From positions 1 through 37,726 of the forward strand of contig CAKZMO010000185.1 in NCBI GenBank assembly GCA_937128595.1: DNA of 37,726 nt, written 5' to 3'. How positions within the stretch are numbered: position 1 is the first letter of the stretch; each line of letters begins with the position of its first letter. The position numbers and the translations under genes are program-made. Shown piece after piece: positions 1 through 8,878 of this stretch. Origin of the DNA: an uncultured cyanobacterium (GTDB lineage: Bacteria; Cyanobacteriota; Cyanobacteriia; CAKZMO01). The notes below the pieces were generated by a model. The model was not told the DNA's origin. It ran no database searches and worked only from the letters and a program-made list of their open reading frames with translations.

Positions 1-51
1 TGCGCGGCTTCTCCATCAACTATTGGTTTTATATCAGCGCGTAGCACTATA
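1..51 (-). repeat. Partial foldback repeat, type 2, cut by window edge
   Basis: The reverse complement of this stretch matches 25949-25999 closely: GTGCTACGCGCTGATATAAA, then ACCAATAG, then the hairpin arm TTGATGGAGAAGCCGCGC. Only the outer half and one central arm are present, because the element runs off the left edge. It is in the opposite orientation to the complete copy at 25949-26050. Confidence 0.85.
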
Positions 52-177
52 AAACTGCGATCGCTCACCATAGGCGTCGGCTTTTTCCAGTGGGAATATG
101 ACCATTTACAGAAAGTCCCCGAAAAATTAACAGATCGCTTATTGGCGCGACAGGCTACTGAAACCAATGGAGGCTAG
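1..177 (+). pseudogene. C-terminal coding tail, possibly interrupted by repeat
   Basis: Frame 1 is open from the window edge to TAG at 175-177 (59 codons). Codons from about 55 onward read like genuine protein: GVGFFQWEYDHLQ, then KVPEKLTDRLLARQ, ending ETNGG. The first 17 or so codons fall inside the foldback repeat. Either the repeat inserted into the 3' part of a gene and was kept in frame, or the gene is broken. The family is not recognised. Upstream sequence is needed to decide whether this is a living gene. Confidence 0.3.
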
Positions 178-495
178 ATGGACGGGTTGTTGAACTGACT
201 ATTCATTGACTGACAGTGATTGATCGAGATCAATCTAGTTCTTCCGGAACAAATGGAATTTCTTTACAGTCACATAACCATACGTTCAGCGGAAATCCAT
301 ACAGAAGCAGATCTGGAAGGCTCTAGGTCTGCTTTTCTCTATTGCAAAGTAAAGAATAGTCTCTGATCCTATACTCGCTTGCTATCAAGTGAGCTGTCAG
401 TTATAAGCTATGCTGGTGGCAATCTATAATTGCGCACCATGATGCTGGTTCTTCGCATCATGCTCTAGTTGTTAAGGTCAGTAGGCTTTCTGAGT
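178..495. other. Intergenic, no gene seen
   Basis: No convincing reading frame or RNA gene is visible in these 318 bases. The stretch is moderately AT-rich and must hold the promoter of the ribbon-helix-helix gene at 496, but no clear -35/-10 pair stands out. Confidence 0.5.
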
Positions 496-729
496 ATGTC
501 TTCGCATTCGCCGTCCGAGTATGATTTGCCAGAAAACAAGGTAGAGGTATCGATCCAACTGGATGCTGATCTGCTCCGCCAAGTTCGATATTTGACAGAA
601 GACCCCAGCAAAGTCATTGAGGTTGCAGTCAGACAATGGCTCAGAGGTGGTGCACGTCGTGATGATGACTTAACTCGCAACCTAGAACGCAATCCTCCGG
701 TTCCAGCACGGGGCGAGTGGAACGATTAA
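496..729 (+). CDS. Ribbon-helix-helix (antitoxin/Arc-like) small protein
   Basis: A 77-residue protein from ATG 496; a TTG at 469 would add nine residues. Residues 15-50 show the ribbon-helix-helix pattern: a beta strand VEVSIQLDADLLRQV, then a helix, the turn EDPSKVIE, and a second helix VAVRQWLR. This fold is used by CcdA, ParD and Arc-type DNA-binding repressors, usually as dimers. The C-terminal 27 residues are charged and rich in Arg, Asp and Asn, like the toxin-neutralising tails of type II antitoxins. No toxin-sized reading frame follows (730-1095 is empty) or precedes it, so it would be an orphan. A stand-alone regulator is equally possible. Family call moderate, function inferred. 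Confidence 0.6.
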   Translation: MSSHSPSEYDLPENKVEVSIQLDADLLRQVRYLTEDPSKVIEVAVRQWLRGGARRDDDLTRNLERNPPVPARGEWND

Positions 730-1095
730 GACAGACACTGGGCAAAAGGGATGATGCGCTGAATAATCCCTTTCGCTAGACCCGAGATAAACCTAACTAT
801 CTGCGTCAAAACATTCACTAGGTATTGAAATAAAAGTACCTTTGGAGTCTGAAATTGGGTTGACCGTAGAATATCAAATACACAGGAACGAAGGTTTGGA
901 GAGGTTTTCCTCGGAATAGCTGTAGCCTTTTAGAGAACGACGGGAACCATAGAAAGGCAGTCCTGATTGCATCTTATTGGCAACTTTCCTCCACTCGCCT
1001 CAAGCCTTTGTGCATCATTAACCACGTTGCAGTCGCTCTTTCAGGTTTTTGAATTAGGATTGATACACTCCCGTGTTGTTTCTCGTTCCTAGCCG
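730..1095. other. Intergenic with one hairpin
   Basis: 366 bases without a convincing gene. It holds the hairpin at 745-773 just after the RHH stop and presumably the promoter of the histidine kinase operon starting at 1096. No conserved operator is recognised. Confidence 0.5.
745..773 (+). terminator. Hairpin after the RHH gene, possible terminator
   Basis: AAAGGGATGAT and ATAATCCCTTT pair over 11 bp with one mismatch around a 7-base loop, 16 bases after the stop at 729. Only three T residues follow in the arm, so it is a weak intrinsic terminator candidate. Confidence 0.4.
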
Positions 1096-2877
1096 ATGTC
1101 GTTGCCTCATCAGTCTTCTAGACTAGCTACTTCCCTAGCAACAAGTAAGCCTGTTGCTGAACCTTCTGCTCGATTTTTGCCCTGTGCCGATGTGGTCTTT
1201 ACACAAGATGAGACAGGGATGTACCTCTCTTTCTACTGCAGTGACAGTGAAACCTATGGGCTAAAGCCAGAACATGTCATCGCTCAGGGATCTGAGTCAG
1301 ACTTTTTGCCTGTCTCAGTTGAAACCTACATGGGTCGGATTCGTTACGTCCTCAACACCCAAGTTGCACAACGGTTCACCTATCCATTTAGCTGCTGCGA
1401 CATTTTATTGCTGCTCGATTTGGCCGTTAGCCCCATTCTCGTTACAGAGGGGCATGCGACTCAGGTCATTGTTGTTGGTAATTTACTCCGCGAAATTTCT
1501 CCTCAAGAAGCCACAAATTTTGTCAACGAACTACCTCCGTTACAGCCGTCGATCTTGCTCAATCGCTATCAAGAGCTGTTGACACAGGTCGCTTGGAATA
1601 TTCGTCGTACGCTTGACCTGGAAACCATCTGGCAGCAGACGGTCGATGGACTAGGAGAGGCACTAGGCGCTGATCGGTGTTTAATCTATCCCTACAAACC
1701 AGGCGATCGCTCCATCAAAGGAGTCGCTGAATATGCTAGGAATCCCAACACCGGAACGTTGTTGAGTCATGTTTTAGAGGTCAACAAGCATCCCTATCTT
1801 GAGCAGGCGATCCGAACTGCGCGTCCAGTCATTTTCAACTCTGAAGAAGGCACCTCATCAAAAACTGTACTAGCGCTAACGACTTGCTACCAGGATGATC
1901 CCAACGCACTGATCATCATCTGCCAGCCTGAGCAATTCTTGATTCTGAATGAACGTGAAGTCGATCTCATTCAAGAATTTGCCGATCAGGTTGGAACGGG
2001 CATTGCCCACGCTAGCCTATTTGCTGAGAGCCGCGACCTTGCGATCGAGCTACAGCAAGCTAACGATCGCCTCATTCAAAAGCACCACGAGTTAGAGGAA
2101 GCCCACAAGCAAGCAGAAGAAGCCTCTCGCTTAAAGAGTGAGTTTTTGGCCAATACGTCTCATGAACTCCGCACGCCTCTGAATGCCATGATTGGTTTTC
2201 TGAAATTGGTGCTAGACGGCATGGCCGATGATCCTGAAGAACGAGATGAGTTCATTGGTGAAGCCCATCGTTCAGCAGTTCACCTGCTCAACATCATCAA
2301 CGACATTCTCGACATTGCTCGGATTGAAGCCGGCAAAATGCAGTTGGAGATGAACCCTGTCAATTTGGAAGGTCTGTTAACTGATGTCGAAAACTTCACA
2401 CGAACTCAGGCCGAACAAAAGAATTTGATCTACGAGATTCGGTTGCCTGCCACCCATGACTCAGTATTGCTCTATGGCAACTATCAACGGCTCTTGCAGG
2501 TACTGCTCAATCTGATTTGGAACGCTATTAAATTCACGGTTCATGGCAGTATTGTCATCACAGCGGAGATTGAAGAGCGCGAAAAAGCGGGAGATGAATC
2601 CAATACGGGTATGGTGAAGCTCAGTGTGGCCGATACTGGCATTGGCGTTTCTTTGGAAGACCAGGACAAACTCTTCCAGTCGTTTAGTCAAGTGGATGGG
2701 TCTCGAACTCGACGCTTCGGAGGTTCAGGATTAGGGCTCGTTATTTCTCAGAAATTGGTTGAGGCGATGGGCGGCGTTGTCAATTTCTTTAGTATGGGAG
2801 AAGGTCTCGGATCGACAGTGACCTTCACGGTTCCTCTCTATCAAGATCCGGTTATCATTGACCCATTCCTGGATTAA
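1096..2877 (+). CDS. GAF-domain sensor histidine kinase
   Basis: A soluble two-component sensor kinase of 593 residues. Residues 25-140 form a PAS-like N-terminal region ending in a hydrophobic stretch (CDILLLLDLAVSP). Residues 155-310 are a GAF domain (NRYQELLTQVAWNIRRTLDLE start, GADRCLIYPY). A short coiled coil covers 315-345. The HisKA box SHELRTPLNA carries phospho-acceptor His356. The ATPase domain shows the N box (LIWNAIKFT), the G1 box DTGIG near 513, the F box DKLFQSFSQVD and the G2 box GGSGLGLVI. No receiver or membrane helix is present. Cys198 in DRCLIY could be tested as a bilin ligand, but flanking residues do not match a typical phytochrome site. It opens an operon with a flavoprotein and a VOC protein (gaps of 20 and 32 bases). 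Signal unknown. Confidence 0.93.
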   Translation: MSLPHQSSRLATSLATSKPVAEPSARFLPCADVVFTQDETGMYLSFYCSDSETYGLKPEHVIAQGSESDFLPVSVETYMGRIRYVLNTQVAQRFTYPFSCCDILLLLDLAVSPILVTEGHATQVIVVGNLLREISPQEATNFVNELPPLQPSILLNRYQELLTQVAWNIRRTLDLETIWQQTVDGLGEALGADRCLIYPYKPGDRSIKGVAEYARNPNTGTLLSHVLEVNKHPYLEQAIRTARPVIFNSEEGTSSKTVLALTTCYQDDPNALIIICQPEQFLILNEREVDLIQEFADQVGTGIAHASLFAESRDLAIELQQANDRLIQKHHELEEAHKQAEEASRLKSEFLANTSHELRTPLNAMIGFLKLVLDGMADDPEERDEFIGEAHRSAVHLLNIINDILDIARIEAGKMQLEMNPVNLEGLLTDVENFTRTQAEQKNLIYEIRLPATHDSVLLYGNYQRLLQVLLNLIWNAIKFTVHGSIVITAEIEEREKAGDESNTGMVKLSVADTGIGVSLEDQDKLFQSFSQVDGSRTRRFGGSGLGLVISQKLVEAMGGVVNFFSMGEGLGSTVTFTVPLYQDPVIIDPFLD

Positions 2878-2897
2878 TTGACTTTAGCTTCGTCCGC

Positions 2898-3479
2898 ATG
2901 CTTTTAGCTCCTTGGCGATCGCCACTATCCCGTGCTCTACATCGCAACCGATCGCTCCCTAATGCCCGCTATTTTCAACTCGCAACTGTGCGCTCAAATG
3001 GTCACCCCGCTAATCGCACTGTGGTTTTTCGAGGATTTGCCTCAGACAGCGATCGCCTCCAAATGGTCACCGATACCCGCAGTCAGAAGGTTGATCAGAT
3101 TGGGAATCTGGGCTGGAGTGAGATTTGTTGGTATTTCCCCAAGACCCGCGAACAGTTTCGACTCAACGGTTCTCTGATTTTGGTGAGACCGGATGAGCCA
3201 GAAGACGAGGCTCAGGAGAGGCGATCGCAGATCTGGCAAAGCTTGTCAGACAATGCGCGATCGCAGTTTGGCTGGCCTCATCCCGGAACTCCTCGTTCTG
3301 AACACAGCAGTTTTGAGGTTCAGCCACTCGATCCTAAATCTCCACCTGATACATTTTGTATATTGATGCTAGAACCCGTTTGGGTTGACCATCTAGAACT
3401 ACGAGGCGATCCTCAAGATCGAACTGTGTATGAACGAAATGCTCTTGATTCTTGGTCAGTCCAGTCGGTTCATCCGTGA
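2898..3479 (+). CDS. FMN-binding PPOX-family flavoprotein (Npun_F5749-like)
   Basis: A 193-residue protein resembling the cyanobacterial and plant branch of pyridoxamine 5'-phosphate oxidase-like split-barrel flavoproteins (Alr4036/Npun_F5749 type). The N-terminal PWRSPLSRALHRNRSLPNAR is characteristic, followed by the barrel strands YFQLATVRSNGHPANRTVVF and GFASDSDRLQMVTDTRSQK, which form the FMN site in the family. The C-terminus WVDHLELRGDPQDRTVY also matches. True PdxH uses pyridoxine phosphate, but for this subfamily the substrate is not established, so pdxH is not assigned. It starts 20 bases after the histidine kinase and lies 33 bases before the VOC gene, so the three are probably co-transcribed. 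Confidence 0.85.
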   Translation: MLLAPWRSPLSRALHRNRSLPNARYFQLATVRSNGHPANRTVVFRGFASDSDRLQMVTDTRSQKVDQIGNLGWSEICWYFPKTREQFRLNGSLILVRPDEPEDEAQERRSQIWQSLSDNARSQFGWPHPGTPRSEHSSFEVQPLDPKSPPDTFCILMLEPVWVDHLELRGDPQDRTVYERNALDSWSVQSVHP

Positions 3480-3512
3480 GCAGCCTACCCTGATTTTCAG
3501 TGGAGAGTTCCT

Positions 3513-3980
3513 ATGACACCAGCTTCATCGTCTCAGATCACCACTCCAGCTTTAACTCTTGGACCATTGCAAGGAGTGCACCATATCGCTCTTCACGTCA
3601 AAGATATGGATGCATCTCGAAATTTCTATGGCAAGATATTGGGACTTCACGAGCTGACTGGAGACGAAGTTCCTTCTACCCTAAAAGACCTAGTAGCGGC
3701 TGGAGAAGTCACGAACTTCCGACTGCCCGATAACACCATATTAGATCTCTTCTGGAAACCCGACCTCCAGCCCCCAGCAGATGACCCCAAAACCGAATTT
3801 ACCCGAGCCGGACATCTCGCGTTCGATATCGCTCCTGATCTATTCGACCAAGCGGTTGAAGTCTTGCATCAGCATCAAGTTCTGATCGATCATGGCCCTG
3901 TCAGCCGACCCACGGGACGAGGAATCTATTTCTATGATCCAGACGGATTTTTGCTCGAAATCCGCTGCAATCCCGCTTAG
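3513..3980 (+). CDS. VOC/glyoxalase-fold metalloprotein
   Basis: A 155-residue single-copy vicinal oxygen chelate protein. Two beta-alpha-beta-beta-beta modules are visible: residues 21-82 (HHIALHVKDMDASRNFYGKI) and 97-152 (GHLAFDIAPDLFDQAVEVL). Likely metal ligands are His24, His101 and Glu149 in YDPDGFLLEI. The family includes glyoxalase I, extradiol dioxygenases and resistance proteins; nothing here fixes the substrate. The ATG at 3513 has GGAG 8-11 bases upstream. It is the last gene of the cluster that begins with the histidine kinase. A convergent gene ends 118 bases downstream. Confidence 0.88.
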   Translation: MTPASSSQITTPALTLGPLQGVHHIALHVKDMDASRNFYGKILGLHELTGDEVPSTLKDLVAAGEVTNFRLPDNTILDLFWKPDLQPPADDPKTEFTRAGHLAFDIAPDLFDQAVEVLHQHQVLIDHGPVSRPTGRGIYFYDPDGFLLEIRCNPA

Positions 3981-4098
3981 CTGATCCGATACACCCGCGA
4001 GGAACGACCTGCTGTGATGGCGTAGCACTACTACTTCTGCACCTAGAGAATGCAACGCCATCAAAATCAAGCTGTCTCACCATTTCGAGGGCGATCGC

Positions 4099-4533
4099 CT
4101 ATTGTAGATGCTTGCCGATGATCTGAGCCAATCCAGGAACTGCGGACTCCACATCTCCTTTCACCGACTTGCGAAAATTGCCGTAGACCGAGCGAATGAC
4201 TCCGTTGCTGGTTTTCTCGGCTCGACTATCGGTAACGCTGAGAACCCGATCAGCGGCCTGTGACTGATTTTGAGATAAATGCGCAACCGGATCACCTGCG
4301 GCAAGACCTTCTGCCCACATCGGCTCTAGCGCAGTCAAAACCTCTGGCAGTAGTCGCTCCACTGCTCCAGAAATGTAACCTGCACCAATGTTTTTCACTG
4401 TACCGTAGGCTGCTTTCATCGCCATGCCACCCATCCCTTTTTTGGCCGCCACTTGCTGGTCGATTAAAGTCACACAGTCAGCAACAACACTTTCTCGGTT
4501 CTGTTGATCTTGAAACTTTTCAGTCAATCCCAT
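4099..4533 (-). CDS. Conserved small soluble protein (DUF6918-like)
   Basis: A 144-residue protein with no signal peptide or membrane helix. The sequence is mostly helical: an N-terminal segment MGLTEKFQDQQNRESVVADC, a Gly/Met-rich turn KKGMGGMAMKAAYGTVKNIG and a basic helix near the end (SVYGNFRKSVKGDVESAVP). It reminds me of the small bacterial family DUF6918, whose function is unknown, and I give no function. The ATG is preceded by AGGAG at a spacing of 7, which supports the start. It is transcribed convergently with the VOC gene and divergently from omp85. A GATGGCGT/ACGCCATC inverted repeat (4016-4062) lies in the convergent gap. Confidence 0.75.
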   Translation of the reverse strand: MGLTEKFQDQQNRESVVADCVTLIDQQVAAKKGMGGMAMKAAYGTVKNIGAGYISGAVERLLPEVLTALEPMWAEGLAAGDPVAHLSQNQSQAADRVLSVTDSRAEKTSNGVIRSVYGNFRKSVKGDVESAVPGLAQIIGKHLQ

Positions 4534-5046
4534 GGGCGTTCTCCTAAATCACTTTTCACAGGATGCCCGTTTCTATCCAAGGGAGAGCAGACATGCTGTT
4601 TGAGAGGTGCGATCGCCTTGATGCAAATCGTGGCATGGTGACCTGCGGGGAGGCAAAGACAAAAACATGCTATTGGACACAAGAGCTTTTCAAGTGAACT
4701 AAAACAGCTCAGAAAAAAGAGCAGTTCGTGCTACAGTATTGTGTCCTTTGGCTTATCAGGAACAAAACCACTACTGAGCACGGCTTCAAAGATGGTAAGA
4801 ATGATGTATCGCGACTTTATAAAAAAAATTACAAAGTTCGATGAAATAGCTGGTTAAATAGCTGGAAGGGAAGAAAACTGGGCCGATCACGTAGAAGCAG
4901 CGCCCTTTTATGCCAGATGTCATCAGGCTGAATGGGAAAACCCACCGATTAGCCCTTCCAGATAGTCCCAAAAAAGAGTGTGGTTTATATCTAGTTCGTC
5001 AGAACGGTATAACAAGGTGTGTGTGGAGTACAAGCTCGTTAATACT
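4534..5046. other. Divergent intergenic region upstream of omp85
   Basis: 513 bases between two divergently transcribed genes, so it should hold two promoters. No gene, repeat or clear operator is seen. A GTG at 4978 would extend Omp85 by 23 residues, but that would bury its signal peptide. Confidence 0.5.
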
Positions 5047-7479
5047 ATGCGATTCTCGTCTGTCTTATTGGCATCGTTTACCGTGTCCGCAGGGCTCGGC
5101 TCATTTAGTCCGGTGTTAGCTCAGGATATTTCTCTCGTAAACGCAGAGCGAGAATCTTCAGAGCGAAGCTACCCAACCTCAGATCAATCAGGTCAATCAG
5201 AATTAGAAACCGAATTTGAAGCCATAGAGGGCGATCGCCCCGGATCTTCAGCTTCGTGGAAAATTGGCTCGGCACTGCCCTTCATGTCGCTGCTCGGATC
5301 AGACATCAGCCCACCTGCTGAGTCTTTGAATCTCCAGTTCAGTCCTGCCGATGCAGGCGCTTCCTCCTCAACCGTGATTCCCTCTCCCCAGGACACAGTC
5401 ACCATCAGCAGTCCATCGGCTAGCTCTGACCTGATGGCTCAAATTAATGACTCTGACGATGATGACACCTTAAACATTGAGCTCAATGAGGATAATCCTG
5501 AAGACTTTCCCATTGAGGTACCCGAAAACCCCGAGGTCCCTGAGGTAGAACCCGAAGAAGAACCTGTCACCCCAGGCACCATCAATCTTCCTCTGCCTTC
5601 TGACACCGATGCAGAATTTGAAACAGGGGAAGAAGAGCCTCGAGTTCTAGTCGCAGAAGTGTTGGTGATTGGAGCAGAAAGTCGCCCCGAACTCGAAACG
5701 ATTGTTTACCAGAGCATTGACACCCAAGCCGGACGAACAACGACGCGATCGCAGCTTCAAGATGATATCAATGCTGTTTTTTCTACAGGCTTTTTCTCAA
5801 ACGTTGAAGCCGTTCCTGAAGATACGCCCTTGGGAGTTCGAATCACCTTTGCAGTAGACCCAAATCCTGTGTTGTCTGACGTGCAAATCACAGGTAGTGC
5901 GCTGCAAGAACAGGGCATTCTGTTGACCGTTCCCAGTGATGAACCTGGAATCGACATTACCCCCGATCAGTTGACGGTGCAGGAGACCGCCGACCGCGTC
6001 TTTTCGCCTCAATATGGCTCGACCTTGAATTTACTTGAGTTCCAAGATGGGGTCGAACGGCTGAATGAGATCTACCAAAATAATGGGTACGTTCTTGCTC
6101 AGGTGATTGATGCCCCCCCTCCACAAAATGGTGTTGTTCAGCTCGAAGTCGCAGAAGGCGTAATTGAAGATATCGAAATCACCTTTTTGGACGAAGATGG
6201 TCAGGCGGTTGATGAAGACGGTGAACCTGTTGAAGGACGCACTCGCGACTTCATCATTACCCGTCAATTTGAGTCCGAGCCTGGAGATGTCTTTAATCAG
6301 TCGCAGATTCAGGCCGACTTGCGGCGGGCATTTGCTTTAGGAATTTTTGATGATGTTAGGGTTGCGCTTGATCCGGGTGATGACCCGCGCAAGGTCGATG
6401 TCATAGTCAATGTGATTGAAGGAAACACAGGCTCAGTTGCCGCAGGTGTGGGATTTAGTTCTGCATCTGGGGTTTTTGGCAGCCTCAGCTATCAGCAGCA
6501 AAACCTCGGAGGAAACAACCAGCGCCTTGGAGCCGAGGTGCAGTTTGGACAGCGCGAACTCTTATTTGACATACGTTTCACCGATCCCTGGATTGCTACA
6601 GATCCGTACCAAACCTCATACACGGTCAATGCCTTCAGTCGTCGCTCAATTTCACTCATTTTTGACGGCGGCGAAAATGAAGTGGAATTAGACAATGGCG
6701 ATCGCCCCCGAGTCCAGCGATTGGGCGGCGGTGTCAGCTTTAGTCGCCCGTTGGATGAATGGTTGGGGTGGGAAGGCTGGCGAGCCTCCACAGGGTTCCA
6801 GTTCCAGCGCGTATCCATTCGAGACGCAGACGGAGACCTGACCCCAGAAGATGAAGAAGGCAACGATCTGAGCTTCAGTGGCGATGGCACCGATGACATT
6901 ATTACGCTGCAACTGGCAGCAGTGCGCGATCGCAGAAACAACCCAACTCAGCCAACCAGCGGCTCCCTCCTCCGATTTGGAACCGAGCAGTCGCTGCCTT
7001 TCGGACAGGGCAGTATTCTGTTCAATCGACTGCGAGCGAGCTACAGCTACTACATCCCAGTTGAGTTCACCGATTTTACTGACGGGGCCGAGGCTCTCGC
7101 GTTTAACTTCCAGGGGGGAACAGTTCTAGGCGACTTACCTCCCTATGAAGCCTTCTCGTTAGGCGGAACAGACTCCGTGCGGGGCTATGATGCAGGCGAG
7201 TTGGGTAGCGGTCGGAGCTTCCTCCAAGCCACAGCCGAATATCGTTTCCCCGTGTTTTCAATCATTGGGGGCGCTCTGTTTGTAGACTTTGGCACCGATT
7301 TGGGGACAGCGAGTGATGTCCCTGGTGAGCCCGCAGAAGTACGAGACAAGCCGGGAACGGGCTTTGGCTACGGCATCGGCGTTCGTGTTCAGTCACCTCT
7401 TGGCCCCATTCGGGTTGACTATGGCATCAACGACGATGGCGATGGTCGGATTCATTTCGGCATCGGCGAACGATTCTAA
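5047..7479 (+). CDS. Omp85/BamA outer-membrane assembly protein
   Basis: An outer-membrane protein insertase of 810 residues from ATG 5047. That start gives a clean Sec signal, MRFSSVLLASFTVSAG followed by PVLA-Q near residue 25; the GTG at 4978 would place 23 residues before it. Residues 27-200 are a polar, very acidic linker (SDDDDT, EVPENPEVPEVEPEEEP). Three POTRA domains follow (about 200-280, 281-385 and 386-480), each with a strand-helix-strand pattern such as FFSNVEAV and GIFDDVRVAL. From about 480 to 810 there is a 16-strand-type beta barrel with the lid-loop motif VRGYD and a terminal strand ending GIGERF. Three POTRA domains match cyanobacterial and Toc75-type Omp85. A foldback repeat lies 22 bases after the stop. 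Confidence 0.96.
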   Translation: MRFSSVLLASFTVSAGLGSFSPVLAQDISLVNAERESSERSYPTSDQSGQSELETEFEAIEGDRPGSSASWKIGSALPFMSLLGSDISPPAESLNLQFSPADAGASSSTVIPSPQDTVTISSPSASSDLMAQINDSDDDDTLNIELNEDNPEDFPIEVPENPEVPEVEPEEEPVTPGTINLPLPSDTDAEFETGEEEPRVLVAEVLVIGAESRPELETIVYQSIDTQAGRTTTRSQLQDDINAVFSTGFFSNVEAVPEDTPLGVRITFAVDPNPVLSDVQITGSALQEQGILLTVPSDEPGIDITPDQLTVQETADRVFSPQYGSTLNLLEFQDGVERLNEIYQNNGYVLAQVIDAPPPQNGVVQLEVAEGVIEDIEITFLDEDGQAVDEDGEPVEGRTRDFIITRQFESEPGDVFNQSQIQADLRRAFALGIFDDVRVALDPGDDPRKVDVIVNVIEGNTGSVAAGVGFSSASGVFGSLSYQQQNLGGNNQRLGAEVQFGQRELLFDIRFTDPWIATDPYQTSYTVNAFSRRSISLIFDGGENEVELDNGDRPRVQRLGGGVSFSRPLDEWLGWEGWRASTGFQFQRVSIRDADGDLTPEDEEGNDLSFSGDGTDDIITLQLAAVRDRRNNPTQPTSGSLLRFGTEQSLPFGQGSILFNRLRASYSYYIPVEFTDFTDGAEALAFNFQGGTVLGDLPPYEAFSLGGTDSVRGYDAGELGSGRSFLQATAEYRFPVFSIIGGALFVDFGTDLGTASDVPGEPAEVRDKPGTGFGYGIGVRVQSPLGPIRVDYGINDDGDGRIHFGIGERF

Positions 7480-7501
7480 ACACCTTCCCAAACCCCATTT
7501 T

Positions 7502-7580
7502 TATAGCTATAGCCGGCAGTTATAGGACATTGTTGTGGCCTCGCCACAACAATGTCCTAAATGAGCTGACTACATCTATA
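7502..7580 (+). repeat. Foldback repeat, type 1, copy A
   Basis: The ends TATAGCTATAGCC and GCTGACTACATCTATAG are imperfect inverted repeats. The centre is a perfect 16-bp hairpin, AGGACATTGTTGTGGC (7524-7539) and GCCACAACAATGTCCT (7543-7558), with loop CTC. The 3' half GTCCTAAATGAGCTGACTAC is shared with copies at 25855 and 34055, with small changes. Lying 22 bases after omp85, it could also act as a transcription stop or RNA stabiliser. Confidence 0.9.
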
Positions 7581-7681
7581 GTTCATGGTTTGGGAATTCA
7601 AAACTCTGAGGTACTGTTCAGATGGAATGGAAGAGCGAGCAGTTCTGTTCGCTCTAGAGTTATTCATCTGAGCCGACTATT

Positions 7682-8878
7682 ATGCGAACGATCGCCAACA
7701 TCAATGCCAAAATCCAGGATCAGAAAGCGGTCATTTGGACGGTTGAAGAGGTCAAACAGCGAGTTCCTGAATTAGGCGTTGCTGAGGTGGCGCGACAGGT
7801 AGATGTAGTGACCACTGGCACCTTCGAACCGATGGAGTCATCTGGAGCCGTGATCAATCTGGGGCATACCGATCCTCCAATCAAAATTCGCCAGTGCTGG
7901 CTCGATGGAGTGCCTGCCTATGCTGGATTTGGAGCCGTCGATTTGTATCTAGGGGCGACCCAGATGGCCGAGGCCGTCAGCGGAGAAGGGGCTGAATCAG
8001 ACGACTTGCGCGATCGCGGCGGCGGTCATGTCATCTCTGATTTGATCGCGGGTAAGTCGATCCACTTACGAGCCATTGGGCAAGTCACCGACTGCTATCC
8101 GCGTTCATCTTTTGAAACGACCCTGACCCGCGACACCATCAACCAGTTTTATCTGTTCAATCCGCGCAATCTTTATCAAAACTTTGTCGTAGGCGTCAAT
8201 GGCGGCGATCGCCCCCTCTATACTTATTTGGGCCCACTCCTGCCCCGTCTTGGCAATGCGATCTATTCCAATCCTGGGGCAATTTCACCTCTGTGGAATG
8301 ATCCAGGACTACAGCTCATCGGCATTGGCACTCGGATTTTTCTGGGCGGAGGAGAAGGCTATGTGGCCTGGGAAGGAACCCAGCATTTTCCACTGCAAAA
8401 GCGTTTACCTAACAGCACCCCTATCGGGCCAGCCGCGACCCTAGCGCTGATTGGAGATGCAAAAAAAATGGATACTCGTTGGATCAAAGGGTGCTATCTG
8501 CGGGGATATGGGCCGTCTTTAATGCTGGGGGTTGGTGTGCCGCTGCCTGTTCTTCACGAAGAGGTGATCTTGCGCTGTTCGGTGATGGATGAAGACATCG
8601 TAGCTCCAGTAGTCGATTTCTCAATTCCTCGACGCGTTCGTCCGACGTTTGGCTTGGTCAGCTATGCTCAGCTGAAGTCGGGCCGCATCACCATCGACAC
8701 CCGAACAGTTCGCACCGCCCCTCTCGCTAGCATCTATCTTGCCAATCAAGTGGCTCTTGAACTCAAACATCGGATTGAGGCAGGCCAATTTTTTCTGAGC
8801 GAACCTGTCGCGCCCCTTCCCATGGATCGAGCATTTTTGGCACAAGATCAGTGGCCTGGACGAGTTAATCTACAGTAG
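7682..8878 (+). CDS. Homocysteine biosynthesis protein (DUF39/HcyBio family)
   Basis: A 398-residue soluble protein of the DUF39/HcyBio family (COG1900). Matching stretches are TTGTFEPMESSGAVINLGHT, GVPAYAGFGAVDLYLGATQM, GGGHVISDLIAGKSIHLRA and a Gly-rich core GTRIFLGGGEGYVAWEGTQH. In methanogens this family, with a NIL/4Fe-4S partner, is needed to make homocysteine from aspartate semialdehyde using sulfide. Cysteines that could carry a persulfide include Cys72 (IRQCWLDG) and Cys138 (VTDCYPRS); I cannot align them here. The C-terminal CBS domains of the Methanosarcina protein are absent. The start is ATG 7682 without a strong ribosome site. Its end overlaps the convergent hydrolase gene by 14 bases. 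A NIL-ferredoxin lies at 17471. The reaction is inferred from family. Confidence 0.9.
   Translation: MRTIANINAKIQDQKAVIWTVEEVKQRVPELGVAEVARQVDVVTTGTFEPMESSGAVINLGHTDPPIKIRQCWLDGVPAYAGFGAVDLYLGATQMAEAVSGEGAESDDLRDRGGGHVISDLIAGKSIHLRAIGQVTDCYPRSSFETTLTRDTINQFYLFNPRNLYQNFVVGVNGGDRPLYTYLGPLLPRLGNAIYSNPGAISPLWNDPGLQLIGIGTRIFLGGGEGYVAWEGTQHFPLQKRLPNSTPIGPAATLALIGDAKKMDTRWIKGCYLRGYGPSLMLGVGVPLPVLHEEVILRCSVMDEDIVAPVVDFSIPRRVRPTFGLVSYAQLKSGRITIDTRTVRTAPLASIYLANQVALELKHRIEAGQFFLSEPVAPLPMDRAFLAQDQWPGRVNLQ

Noticed and set aside
3840-4083. Two overlapping minus-strand frames over the VOC gene end
   Set aside because: They lie mostly antisense to a well-supported gene and show no motif.
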